DNA from: Giesbergeria sp.
GTDB taxonomy: Bacteria; Pseudomonadota; Gammaproteobacteria; Burkholderiales; Burkholderiaceae_C
Length of the DNA: 64,000 nucleotides
Assembly (NCBI GenBank): GCA_017985015.1
Contig: JAGNYI010000012.1
Location: 18,980-82,979, forward strand
Direction of reading: 5' to 3'
Shown here: positions 15,392 through 23,431 of the stretch, in pieces
Layout of the letters: every line of letters begins with the position of its first letter
How positions within the stretch are numbered: the stretch's first letter is position 1
Program-made: the position numbers and the translations under genes
The notes under the pieces: generated by a model
What the model was told of the DNA's origin: nothing
The model's input: only the letters and a program-made list of their open reading frames with translations
Databases searched by the model: none

Positions 15392-18241
15392 TCAGGCCGC
15401 GCTTGCCTGCGCCGGCGTGCCCTGCACCAGGCGGCGCAGCTCGGGCACGCAGGAGCCGCATTGCGTGCCACAGCGCAACTGGGCCTGCAGGGCGCTTAGC
15501 CGGGCTGCGGCGTCGCCCACCAGGCGCGTGAGCGCGTCCGCAATGGCGCCTTCGCTCACCCCGAGGCAGCTGCACACCTGGCGTGCCCCTGCTGCGGCGC
15601 CCAGGGTGCCGCGCGGCGGCTTGGCGCCGGGCGCCAGCAGCATGCGGCCATAGGGGTTGGTCGGCAGCTCGTGCTGGAGCACACCGGTGAGCCAGTGCTG
15701 CGCCTCGGTGTCGCCGGCCAGCAGCAGGGCGCCCAGGGTGTTGTGCGCTGCGCCGGGCACGAGGCGTGCAGCGCGCCGCTGGCCCCGGCGCCGGTCGGCG
15801 TAGCGCAGGGTGCCCTCGCTGGCCAGGCCCAGCAGCGCTTCGATGCGTTCGAGCAGGGCATCGGGCGCGGCGTAGTGCCCGGCGGCCGTGAGGCAGACGC
15901 CGGTGCGTGCGGGCGTGCCGGAAGTGGAGGGCGCTGCAAACAGTGTGCAGCTGGCGAAGGCGAACGCGTCCATCAGCCCGGCCAGCGCGGTGCGGGCGCG
16001 CAGCGCCTCGTCCTCGGGGAACCAGGCCATGGCGCAGAGCTGCCAGGGCAGGTCGACTTTGAGGATCTTGACGGCGGTGTGCTTGAGCGCGGGCTGCTGC
16101 GAGATGGGGCAGCGCACCTGCGTGGTAAGGGCATTCACCCCGGCCAGCGAGCGCCCGGCCGCCGACTGCCCGCCCAGCCATTCGCTGCCCCAGTGCATGG
16201 CGATGAAGGCCTGGCCGGGTGCTATTTCAGCGCTGGCGTGCGCTGGCAGCACGATGCTGGCGCGCGCGCTGGTGACGCAGGCGAGCGCACCCTCCTGCAG
16301 GCCCTGGCGCGCCATGTCGCCCGCATGCATTTGCACGCAGGGCGTGCCCGCGTGGCCCGAGAGGCGCGCCACGGTGCCGGTGCGGCTCATGCCGTGCCAC
16401 TGGTCGCGCAGTCGCCCGGTGGTCAGCAGAAAGGGGTAGCGCAGGCCCGGCGACTCGGCCAGGCCCTGGGCCGCCAGCACGGCAAAGCGCGCCCGGCCGT
16501 CGGGCGTGGGGAACACGCCGTCCTCGTACAGGCGCTTGCGCCCGTGCGTCGCCCCGTCTGGCAGGGGCCACTGCTGCGGGCCGGCGGCGTCCAGCCTGGC
16601 GTAGGAGAGGCCGGTGATGTCCAGATCGCGCCCGCGCGTGCTCTCGCGGTGCTCGTTCCAGATGGCCTCGGTCGCGGCTTCGGCGCTGGCCAGGTGGTCG
16701 GCGTAGGGGAACAGGGTGGGTGCGCCAGGGCGCAGGCGCTGCTCAAGGCGCTGCGCGAATTGCAGTGCGATCTGCCAGTCGTGCCGGGCCTCTCCCGCAG
16801 CGGGCACGGCACTGCGGACACGGGAGATGCAGCGCTCGCTGTTGGTCACCGTGCCGGTTTTTTCGCCCCAGGTGCTGGCGGGCAGGAGCAGGTCGGCATA
16901 GGCGGCGGTGGCGGTGTGGGCAAACGCCTCCTGCAAGACGACGAATTCGGCACGCTCCAGCGCGCGGCGCACCGCGCTCTGGTGGGGCAGGCTCTGCGCC
17001 GGGTTGGTGCAGGCGATCCACAGCGCACGGATTTCGCCATCGGCCGCGGCCTCGAACATCTCTACCGCCGTCTTGCCTGGCCGGGCGGGAACCTCGCTCA
17101 ATCCCCACAGCGCGGCCACTTCCGCACGGTGCTCCGGGTTGGCCATGTCGCGGTGGCCCGAGAGCAAATTCGACATGCCGCCGACCTCGCGCCCGCCCAT
17201 GGCGTTGGCCTGGCCGGTGAGTGAGAGCGGCCCGGCGCCGGGCTTGCCGATCTGCCCGGTGGCCAGGTGCAGGTGCACCAGCGCGGCGTTGTTGGCGGTG
17301 CCAGCGCTGCTCTGGTTCAGGCCTTGGCAGTACAGGCTGAGCGTGCGCCCGCGCGGCGCGGTGGTGTCGCCTACGCCGGCAAACCAGCGCGCCGCCTGCA
17401 CCAGGTCGGCCAGCGCAATGCCGCATTCGCGTGCCACGCGCTCGGGCGTGCAGGCGGCCAGTTGCGGCTGCAGTGCGGCAAAACCGCTGGTGTGCGCGGC
17501 GATGTAGTCGGTATCGAGCCAGGCCTGGCGCTGCATGAGGTGCAGCATGCCGGCCATGAGCACGGCGTCGCTGCCGGGCTGGATCTGCAGGAACAGGTCG
17601 GCGCAGGCGGCGGTGTCGGTGCGGCGCGGGTCGACCACGATGACCTTCATGTCCGGCCGTGCGGCGCGTGCGTCCTCGATGCGCCGGAACAGCACCGGGT
17701 GCGCCCAGGCGGTGTTGCTGCCGATGATGAACAGGCAGTCGGCGTGCTGCAGGTCGCCGTAGCAGGCCGGCGGCGCGTCGGCGCCCAGCGTGGCCTTGTA
17801 GCCGGCGGCGGCGCTGCTCATGCACAGGCGCGAGTTGGTGTCGATGTTGTTGGTGCCCACCAGGCCTTTGGCGAGCTTGTTGAAGACGTAATAGTCCTCG
17901 GTAAGCAATTGGCCCGAGACGTAAAAACCCACCGCATCCGGCCCGTGCGCGGCGATGGTGCCGGCGAAGCGGTTGGCGGCGAGGTCGAGCGCGCTGTCCC
18001 AGGCGATGGGTGCAGGCGCTTGGGTGCGCGTGGCACGCACCAGCGGCTGCAGCAAGCGCATCTGGCGGGTCACGCTGGGGCTGGCGCTCAGGTGCAGGGT
18101 GGCGCCTTTGGTGCACAGCCGCCCGAAATTGGCCGGGTGGTCGGGGTCGCCGCGCACGCCGGTGATGGCGTTGCCCTCGGTCTCGATGACCACGCCGCAG
18201 CCTACGCCGCAGTAGGGGCAGGTGGATTTGGTTTGTTGCAT
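15392..18241 (-). CDS. nasA: assimilatory nitrate reductase, catalytic subunit with C-terminal [2Fe-2S] domain
   Basis: 949 aa molybdoenzyme reducing nitrate to nitrite in the cytoplasm. The N-terminal [4Fe-4S] cysteines are C8, C11, C15 and C43 (CPYCGVGCG and RLCTKG). The Mo-bis-MGD domains follow, with typical blocks such as TNNIDTNSRLCMSSAAAGYK, NAMGGREVGGMSNLL and WGEKTGTVTNSERCISR. After residue ~880 a BFD-like [2Fe-2S] domain is fused (VCSCLGVSEGAI, CGTQCGSCVPEL), the usual long NasA form that takes electrons without a separate small ferredoxin. It follows nirD after a long non-coding palindromic block. The start MQQTKSTCPYC is the only sensible one. Confidence 0.96.
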   Translation of the reverse strand: MQQTKSTCPYCGVGCGVVIETEGNAITGVRGDPDHPANFGRLCTKGATLHLSASPSVTRQMRLLQPLVRATRTQAPAPIAWDSALDLAANRFAGTIAAHGPDAVGFYVSGQLLTEDYYVFNKLAKGLVGTNNIDTNSRLCMSSAAAGYKATLGADAPPACYGDLQHADCLFIIGSNTAWAHPVLFRRIEDARAARPDMKVIVVDPRRTDTAACADLFLQIQPGSDAVLMAGMLHLMQRQAWLDTDYIAAHTSGFAALQPQLAACTPERVARECGIALADLVQAARWFAGVGDTTAPRGRTLSLYCQGLNQSSAGTANNAALVHLHLATGQIGKPGAGPLSLTGQANAMGGREVGGMSNLLSGHRDMANPEHRAEVAALWGLSEVPARPGKTAVEMFEAAADGEIRALWIACTNPAQSLPHQSAVRRALERAEFVVLQEAFAHTATAAYADLLLPASTWGEKTGTVTNSERCISRVRSAVPAAGEARHDWQIALQFAQRLEQRLRPGAPTLFPYADHLASAEAATEAIWNEHRESTRGRDLDITGLSYARLDAAGPQQWPLPDGATHGRKRLYEDGVFPTPDGRARFAVLAAQGLAESPGLRYPFLLTTGRLRDQWHGMSRTGTVARLSGHAGTPCVQMHAGDMARQGLQEGALACVTSARASIVLPAHASAEIAPGQAFIAMHWGSEWLGGQSAAGRSLAGVNALTTQVRCPISQQPALKHTAVKILKVDLPWQLCAMAWFPEDEALRARTALAGLMDAFAFASCTLFAAPSTSGTPARTGVCLTAAGHYAAPDALLERIEALLGLASEGTLRYADRRRGQRRAARLVPGAAHNTLGALLLAGDTEAQHWLTGVLQHELPTNPYGRMLLAPGAKPPRGTLGAAAGARQVCSCLGVSEGAIADALTRLVGDAAARLSALQAQLRCGTQCGSCVPELRRLVQGTPAQASAA

Positions 18242-18393
18242 GGCGTGGGTTTGGGGTGTTTTTTGGTTCTATCGCTTATCTATAAAGCGCCGGTAGCTAT
18301 TGTTTTGGTAGCTTCGATTTCCCGCTGTCTGTTCGGGCTGAGCTTGTCGAAGCCGGGGCGTGCTTGTTTGAAAGGCGTGCCTTTGTTGAGGGT
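18242..18393. other. non-coding gap upstream of nasA
   Basis: Gap between the nasA start codon and the left arm of the large palindrome. It holds a dispersed-repeat copy (18259-18306) and otherwise only short unremarkable sequence. I see no convincing sigma-54 or sigma-70 promoter here, so nasA is probably read through from nirB. Confidence 0.5.
18259..18306 (-). repeat. dispersed 60-bp palindromic repeat, copy upstream of nasA
   Basis: Minus strand: ACAATAGCTACCGGCGCTTT, then ATAGATAAGCGATAGAACCA and an A-run, which fits the family. Confidence 0.7.
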
Positions 18394-19069
18394 GGAGGCC
18401 GGGAGTCGCCCGGCATGCGAGTAACTTTCTTTCGCTTCGCCGAAAGAAAGTCACCAAAGAAAGGGCGACCCTACTGCGCGCGTCCCTTCGCTGCGCTACG
18501 GGCAACCTGCGATGCTCGGTCAGGGTGTGCGCCGCAGAACTCACTGCGCGCTGCGCGCTCCGTTCAAACAACTGCGGCAAGTCAGTGCACGAAGTGCGTG
18601 TGTCCTGCGGCACACGCACGCACACCCTGCCCTGCGCTTCTCGGCACGCGCAGAAGGGACCCCGCAGCCGGACATCCATTCGGGCCATTGCTGCGCTCGG
18701 CCGCGCCTGCGCGGCGCGAGGCGCTTGCGCACGGAAGATCGGGCCGAGCGAAGCAAAGGCCCGTGTGGCTGTTCGGCTGTTTGGATGTTCGGCTGTCCAC
18801 CCCCTGCTGGCTGCGCCTGCGGCGGGGCAGTTGCGGGGTGAGCATGGGCGCCCGCGCGCCCATGCCTCGTCATCTGACTCGCCGTGGCTGTCCGAGCGGC
18901 GCGCGCCAGCGCAAAGCGAGTTCCACGGCGCACCCCGCAACCGCTCCGACGCAGGTTTGCCCCGTAGCGAAGCGATGGGGTCGCAGACTGGGGGTCGCCC
19001 TTTCTTTGGTGACTTTCTTTCGGCGAAGCGAAAGAAAGTTACTCGCATGCCGGGCGACTCCCGGCCTCC
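18394..19069. repeat. 676-bp nested inverted repeat, non-coding
   Basis: The ends are perfect 78-bp inverted copies, 18394-18471 and 18992-19069, starting GGAGGCCGGGAGTCGCCCGG. Each arm contains its own hairpin (CTTTCTTTCGC...GCGAAAGAAAG). Inside, further imperfect arms pair: CGCTACGGGCAACCTGCG near 18494 with its like near 18953; CGCTCGG/CCGAGCG around 18695-18750; and GCATGGGCG-CCCGCG-CGCCCATGC at 18843-18866. All six frames are interrupted or of nonsense composition, so no gene is called. It has no transposase and no obvious target duplication. It lies between nirD and nasA, which would otherwise be adjacent in the operon. Confidence 0.9.
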
Positions 19070-19111
19070 GCCCTGAAACGAAGCACATCTCGCCAACAAG
19101 ACAACCAGCAT

Positions 19112-19495
19112 TCAAGCAACCACCAATCGCCCCACCGGCCCCGCCACCGGCCGCGTCTCGGTGGTGGCGTGGCGCGCCAACTCATCGGCGTCGAGGAAGA
19201 CCTGGCCGTTTTCCACCTTCACCGCAAACTTCGGCGTGCACCCCTCATCGGGTGCGGCGGCCTGGCCGGTGCACAGGCCAATGGTCCAGTTGTGCAGCGG
19301 GCAGGCGACGCTGGTGCCAAAGACGATGCCTTGCGACAGCGGCCCGCCCTTGTGCGGGCAGGAGTCGAGCAGGGCAAAGATCTGGTCGTCGGCGCTGCGG
19401 AAGATGGCCACATCCAGGCCCTGCGCCCGCGCCACGCGGCGGGCGCCCAGGCGGGGAATGTCGTCCACACGGCAAATGGGGGTCCAAGTGGTCAT
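19112..19495 (-). CDS. nirD: nitrite reductase small subunit NirD
   Basis: 127 aa Rieske-like protein, partner of NirB in NADH-dependent reduction of nitrite to ammonium. Here both ligand pairs of a real Rieske [2Fe-2S] centre are present: C46-x-H48 in SCPHKGGPLSQG and C65-x-x-H68 in VACPLHNW. Many NirD proteins (for example that of E. coli) have lost these residues, so this one may bind a cluster. It lies 84 bases after nirB; the gap is mostly a dispersed repeat copy. The start is MTTWTPICRVDDIP. Confidence 0.94.
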   Translation of the reverse strand: MTTWTPICRVDDIPRLGARRVARAQGLDVAIFRSADDQIFALLDSCPHKGGPLSQGIVFGTSVACPLHNWTIGLCTGQAAAPDEGCTPKFAVKVENGQVFLDADELARHATTETRPVAGPVGRLVVA

Positions 19496-19505
19496 TGCTA
19501 TTCCT

Positions 19506-19555
19506 TTAGTAGCTGGTTGCGCTTATGGGATAAGCGCTAGAGGCTGTTTTTGCTT
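19506..19555 (+). repeat. dispersed 60-bp palindromic repeat, best-preserved copy
   Basis: Contains TAGTAGCTGGTTGC and the perfect hairpin GCGCTTAT-GGG-ATAAGCGC, then TAGAGGCTGTTTTTGC. It fills most of the nirB-nirD intergenic space. Confidence 0.85.
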
Positions 19556-19579
19556 GAAGTTTCGTGAAATCAGGGGGTA

Positions 19580-22027
19580 TCAGGCGATGGCAATCGGGAT
19601 GAACTGGCGTTCGTCCACCTGCGCCCGCTGGCTCTCGAACCACGGGTCGGGCTCGCCCGCCAGCGCGTGCTGCAGCCGCGCCCACAGCGCCTTGCGGCCC
19701 GCCGGGTCGCCAAGGATTTTTTTCTTCACATGGTCCAGCCCGACACGCGCCACGTAGTGCACCGTGCGCTCCAGGTACCAGCCTTCCTCGCGGTAGAGCT
19801 GCATGAAGGCGCCGGTGTGCTCCATCACTTCTTCGGCGGTCTTGAGCTTGACGAAGAACTGCGCCACCTCGGTCTTGATGCCGCCGTTGCCGGCGATGAC
19901 CATCTCCCAGCCGCTGTCCACGCCGATGATGCCCACGTCCTTGATGCCGCTCTCGGCGCAGTTGCGGGGGCAGCCGCTGACGGCGAACTTGACCTTGTGC
20001 GGTGCCTGCATGCCGAAGAAGGCGTGCTCGAGGTCCTTGCCCATCTGCGTGCTGTCCTGCGTGCCCATGCGGCACCACTCCTTGCCGACGCAGGTTTTCA
20101 CGGTGCGCAGCGCCTTGGCGTAGGCGTGGCCGCTGGGCATGCCGATGTCGCGCCAGACGGCCTGCAGGTCTTCCTTCTTGACCCCCAGCAGGTCGATGCG
20201 CTGGCCACCCGTCACCTTGACGGTGGGGATCTGGTACTTGTCCACCACGTCGGCGATGCGGCGCAGCTCGGCGGCGCTGGTCTCGCCGCCCCACATGCGC
20301 GGCACCACGGAATACGTGCCGTCTTTCTGGATATTGGCGTGGCTGCGCTCGTTGATGAAGCGGCTTTGCGGGTCGTCCTGGGCCTCGTGCGGCCAGCTCG
20401 ATAGCCGGTAGTAGTTGATGGCCGGGCGGCAGGTGGGGCAGCCGTCGGGCGTCTTCCACTCCATGAAGCGAAACACGGCGTCGCTCGTCAGCAGGTGGTG
20501 CACCGCGATGGCGTCCCGCACCGCCTGGTGGCCGTGGTCGGTGCAGGCGCACACCGGCTTGGTTTTGGGCGTGGCGGAATAGTCGCCGCCGGCCGTAGCC
20601 ATGAGGATCTGCTCGACCAGGCCGGTGCAGGAGCCGCAACTGGCGCTGGCCTTGGTGTGCTTGCGCACTTCGTCCAGCGTAAACAGGCCTTTCTCCTGGA
20701 TGGCCTTGCAGATCTGGCCCTTGGTCACGCCGTTGCAGCCGCAGACCTCGTCGGTGTCCAGCATGGCGGCGGCCTTGTTCTGGCCCTGGTGGCCGGCGTC
20801 GCCCATGTTGGATTCGCCAAACATCAGCTTGTCGCGCAGGTCGCCCACGGCGCGGCCGTCGCGCAGCAGCTTGAAGTACCAACTGCCGTCCACGGTGTCG
20901 CCATACAGGCAGGCGCCGACCAGCTTGTCGTCCTTGATGACGAGCTTTTTGTACACGCCCGAATACGGGTCGGAGAGCACGATTTCTTCCGTTCCTTCGC
21001 CGCCCTGGAAGTTGCCGGCCGAGAACAGGTCGATGCCCGTGACCTTGAGCTTGGTGGACGTGAGCGAACCCACGTAGCGGCCAATGCCGAACTCGGCCAG
21101 GTGGTTGGCCAGCACCTTGCCCTGCTCGAACAAGGGCGCTACCAAGCCGTAGGCAATGCCGCGGTGCGCCGCGCATTCGCCCACGGCGTAAATGCGCGCG
21201 TCGGTGGTGGTCTGCAGCGTGTCGTTGACGACAATGCCGCGGTCGACGTGCAGGCGCATTTTTTCGGCCAGCTGCGTGTTGGGGCGGATGCCTACGGCCA
21301 TCACCACCAGGTCGGCCGGCAGTTCGCTGCCGTCCTTGAACTTGACCGCACGGACGCGGGCCGCATCGTTCCCCAGCAGCTCGGCGGTCTGCGCCTGCAT
21401 CAAGAACTGCATGCCGCGCTCGGTGAGCGATTTTTGCAGCAGCTTGCCGGCCACGCTGTCGAGCTGGCGTTCCATCAGCCATTCGGCGGCATGCACCACG
21501 GTGACCTGCATGCCGCGTTTCATCAGGCCGTTGGCGGCTTCCAGCCCGAGCAGGCCGCCGCCGATCACCACTGCGTGGCGGTAGCGCGTGGCGGCCTCGA
21601 TCATGGCTTGGGTGTCGGCGATGTCGCGGTAGGCCAGCACGCCGTGCAGGTCCTTGCCCGGAACCGGCAGGATGAAGGCATTGGAGCCGGTGGCCATGAT
21701 CAGCCGGTCGTAGCCGGCAGTGAGTGTTTCGCCCGCTGCGCTGGTGGCGCTTACCGTGCGCTGCGTGCGGTTCACGTCGGTGACGGTAAAGCCGGTATGC
21801 AGGCTGATGCCGTGTTCCTGGTACCACGCGTGGTCGTTGAGGATGATCTCGTCCACCGTCTGCTCGCCGGCCAGCACCGGCGAGAGCAGGATGCGGTTGT
21901 AGTTGGGGTGCGGCTCGGTGCCGAAGACGGTGATGTCGTACAGATCGGGGGCGATCTTCAGCAGCTCTTCGAGCGTACGCACCCCGGCCATACCGTTGCC
22001 CACCATGACCAGCCTGGGTTTTTTCAT
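19580..22027 (-). CDS. nirB: nitrite reductase [NAD(P)H] large subunit NirB
   Basis: 815 aa, usual length. Cytoplasmic siroheme enzyme reducing nitrite to ammonium with NADH. Domains in order: FAD/NAD oxidoreductase (VMVGNGMAGVRTLEEL at residues 7-22 and VVIGGGLLGLEAANGL), BFD-like [2Fe-2S] region with DEVCGCNGVTKGQICKAI and CGSCTGLVEQIL, ferredoxin-type half domain, and the siroheme/[4Fe-4S] domain with TCVGKEWCRMGTQD near 645 and VSGCPRNCAESGIKD near 685. The start MKKPRLVMVGNG is set by the FAD motif; the frame upstream covers promoter elements. First gene of nirB-nirD-nasA-ybiB-cobA. Confidence 0.96.
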   Translation of the reverse strand: MKKPRLVMVGNGMAGVRTLEELLKIAPDLYDITVFGTEPHPNYNRILLSPVLAGEQTVDEIILNDHAWYQEHGISLHTGFTVTDVNRTQRTVSATSAAGETLTAGYDRLIMATGSNAFILPVPGKDLHGVLAYRDIADTQAMIEAATRYRHAVVIGGGLLGLEAANGLMKRGMQVTVVHAAEWLMERQLDSVAGKLLQKSLTERGMQFLMQAQTAELLGNDAARVRAVKFKDGSELPADLVVMAVGIRPNTQLAEKMRLHVDRGIVVNDTLQTTTDARIYAVGECAAHRGIAYGLVAPLFEQGKVLANHLAEFGIGRYVGSLTSTKLKVTGIDLFSAGNFQGGEGTEEIVLSDPYSGVYKKLVIKDDKLVGACLYGDTVDGSWYFKLLRDGRAVGDLRDKLMFGESNMGDAGHQGQNKAAAMLDTDEVCGCNGVTKGQICKAIQEKGLFTLDEVRKHTKASASCGSCTGLVEQILMATAGGDYSATPKTKPVCACTDHGHQAVRDAIAVHHLLTSDAVFRFMEWKTPDGCPTCRPAINYYRLSSWPHEAQDDPQSRFINERSHANIQKDGTYSVVPRMWGGETSAAELRRIADVVDKYQIPTVKVTGGQRIDLLGVKKEDLQAVWRDIGMPSGHAYAKALRTVKTCVGKEWCRMGTQDSTQMGKDLEHAFFGMQAPHKVKFAVSGCPRNCAESGIKDVGIIGVDSGWEMVIAGNGGIKTEVAQFFVKLKTAEEVMEHTGAFMQLYREEGWYLERTVHYVARVGLDHVKKKILGDPAGRKALWARLQHALAGEPDPWFESQRAQVDERQFIPIAIA

Positions 22028-22096
22028 CGAAGCACTCCTTGGGCAAACAAACTGCAAAACATTGGCGCCCTGGGTTTGCGCCGACAAGCAATGCAA

Positions 22097-22113
22097 TGCA
22101 ATGACCGTGCCAG
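22097..22113 (-). promoter_or_regulatory. sigma-54 promoter of nirB
   Basis: On the minus strand CTGGCAC-GGTCA-TTGCA matches the sigma-54 consensus TGGCAC-N5-TTGCA at every conserved position. The start site would be about 60 bases before the nirB ATG. Two more TTGCA copies follow in tandem. Confidence 0.85.
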
Positions 22114-22153
22114 TGATGAAGACCGTGTGCCAGCCGGTGGGAACGGTTTCTGA

Positions 22154-22168
22154 GCACCATGGCGGTGC
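22154..22168. promoter_or_regulatory. NtrC-type binding site upstream of nirB
   Basis: GCAC-CATGGCG-GTGC fits the NtrC palindrome GCAC-N7-GTGC exactly. It is centred about 50 bases upstream of the -24 element, in enhancer position. A weaker second half-match (TGCACCATGCTGG) lies near 22203. Confidence 0.7.
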
Positions 22169-22274
22169 GCCAGGCCCTGACCGTGGGGTGTATGCGGTGC
22201 CATGCACCATGCTGGGGGGGCGTCGCCCCGAGGGCGGTTCTTCGCAGGGCGGGCCTGTGCCATTGCGGCGCACA

Positions 22275-22311
22275 TAAAAAAGGCCCGCACCGTTTGCACG
22301 GTGCGGGCCTT
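22275..22311 (-). terminator. rho-independent terminator of the DUF4148 gene
   Basis: Minus strand: a 14-bp perfect stem AAGGCCCGCACCGT pairs with its complement across a 4-base loop (GCAA) and is followed by T-rich sequence (TTTTTTATG). It lies 35 bases after the DUF4148 stop codon and shields nirB from read-through. Confidence 0.9.
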
Positions 22312-22346
22312 GTGAGACGGCGGCGCCTGGCGCCCGGGCGCAGGTT

Positions 22347-22643
22347 TTAGCTGCGTTCGCCGGTGGCGATCTGGTGGGCACGGGCAGCGATCACGGCGTC
22401 CGAACGGACGGCGGTGCGCTCCAAGGTGCTGGTGGCGCGCGCAGCGTAGTCTGCCACGGGACCCTTGGCAAAGTTGGGCAGTGCCTGTTGGCCTTCGGCG
22501 CGCACGTCGGCGCGGTTGCGGATGGACTGCGCGTGGGCTTCAAAGTCCGTGCCGTACAGGTTGCCGTTCAGTTCGCCGGCTTGGGCGCCGATGGAGGCGA
22601 AAGCGGCGACAGCGGCGATGGAGAGGATGCGTGCGGTATTCAT
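22347..22643 (-). CDS. DUF4148 domain-containing secreted protein
   Basis: 98 aa. N-terminal signal peptide MNTARILSIAAVAAFASIGAQAG (cleavage likely after AQA), then a short charged region ending RAHQIATGERS, typical of the DUF4148 family that is abundant in Burkholderiales. Function unknown; probably periplasmic. The start MNTARIL is preferred over an in-frame ATG ten codons upstream because it begins the signal peptide and has AAGGAAAC before it. It is followed by a strong terminator and appears to be a single-gene unit inserted between the two nitrate units. Confidence 0.8.
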   Translation of the reverse strand: MNTARILSIAAVAAFASIGAQAGELNGNLYGTDFEAHAQSIRNRADVRAEGQQALPNFAKGPVADYAARATSTLERTAVRSDAVIAARAHQIATGERS

Positions 22644-22971
22644 GATGGTTTCCTTAGGTTCAAACGTACTCAAATGGACCCGCTGCCTGAAGCCTTTTGC
22701 CAGGCCTGCCTGGAAGCGGTTTCGGTGAGTCGCCTTGTTGTGTTCGGCTCATCGATGGGTTGAACTGTAAGCCTGATCAGACCACATGAAAACTACTCGG
22801 TCACGAATTGACTGTTCCAGTATTGGGAATAATTGACGCGCTTGTCTTTCTGGTTTCTGGCGCGGCTTACGGGTTTTGTTGCTCCTGCTCACAAACCCTG
22901 AGCAAGTCCTGTTGCGCTTCGCAGCGCGATCGGCTGAAATGCTTGTGTCGATTTATTCAGGGAGCCAGAAG
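22644..22971. other. divergent intergenic region, no gene
   Basis: Lies between the divergent DUF4148 and CBS genes. It contains a TTGACT box (22808-22813) without a well-spaced -10, AT-rich sequence around 22790-22835, and the small hairpin GCGC-TTCGCA-GCGC near 22915. Nothing else is supported. Confidence 0.4.
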
Positions 22972-23412
22972 ATGACGGTTGTTGCAGAAATACTCAAAGC
23001 CAAGCCGGACGCCACCGTTCAAACGATCGCCCCCGACGCCTCGGTGCTCGAAGCCTTGCGCACCATGGCCGACAAGCACATCGGCGCGCTGTTGGTGGTA
23101 CAGAACGGCCACATAGAAGGCATCTTCACCGAGCGCGACTACGCGCGCAAGATCGCGCTGATGGGGCGCAGTTCGGCCGATACCCCGATGCGCGAGGTCA
23201 TGACCCGCTCGGTGATGTTTGTGCATCCCACCCAGACCAGCGAAGCGTGCATGCAGCTCATGACCGACAAGCGCCTGCGCCACCTGCCGGTAATGGACGG
23301 TGAGCAACTGGTGGGCATGATCTCTATCGGCGACTTGGTGGCCGACATCATTTCCGAGCAGAAATTCATCATCGAGCAGATGACGCACTACATCGGCGGC
23401 AACGTGCGCTAA
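22972..23412 (+). CDS. CBS-domain protein
   Basis: 146 aa consisting of two CBS domains in tandem (a Bateman module): first about residues 8-65 (DASVLEALRTMADKHIGALL, GIFTERDYARKIALMG), second about 75-135 (MTRSVMFVHPTQTSEACMQL, LRHLPVMDGEQLVGMISIGD). Such modules bind adenosine nucleotides or SAM and act as energy-state sensors. No catalytic domain is attached and the partner is unknown. The ATG follows GGGAGCCAGAAG; the longer frame upstream has no CBS-like sequence. Confidence 0.9.
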   Translation: MTVVAEILKAKPDATVQTIAPDASVLEALRTMADKHIGALLVVQNGHIEGIFTERDYARKIALMGRSSADTPMREVMTRSVMFVHPTQTSEACMQLMTDKRLRHLPVMDGEQLVGMISIGDLVADIISEQKFIIEQMTHYIGGNVR

Positions 23413-23431
23413 GCACATTTCTCGGCAGCTT

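Larger units (their letters stand above)
22028..22274. other. nirB upstream regulatory region, no gene
   Basis: Holds the sigma-54 promoter and the NtrC-type site annotated separately. Between promoter and start codon there is room only for a short leader of ~60 bases with one small hairpin (GGCGC...GGGCGCC), so an ANTAR-type attenuator like that of nrtA is not present here. Confidence 0.6.

Noticed and set aside
18269-19111. Apparent ORFs on both strands in the large inverted repeat
   Set aside because: They are read-through of the palindrome; both strands give near-identical ends and no domain.
19506-22160. Second long minus-strand frame over nirB
   Set aside because: Arg/His-rich out-of-frame translation of nirB; the correct frame has FAD, siroheme and cluster motifs.
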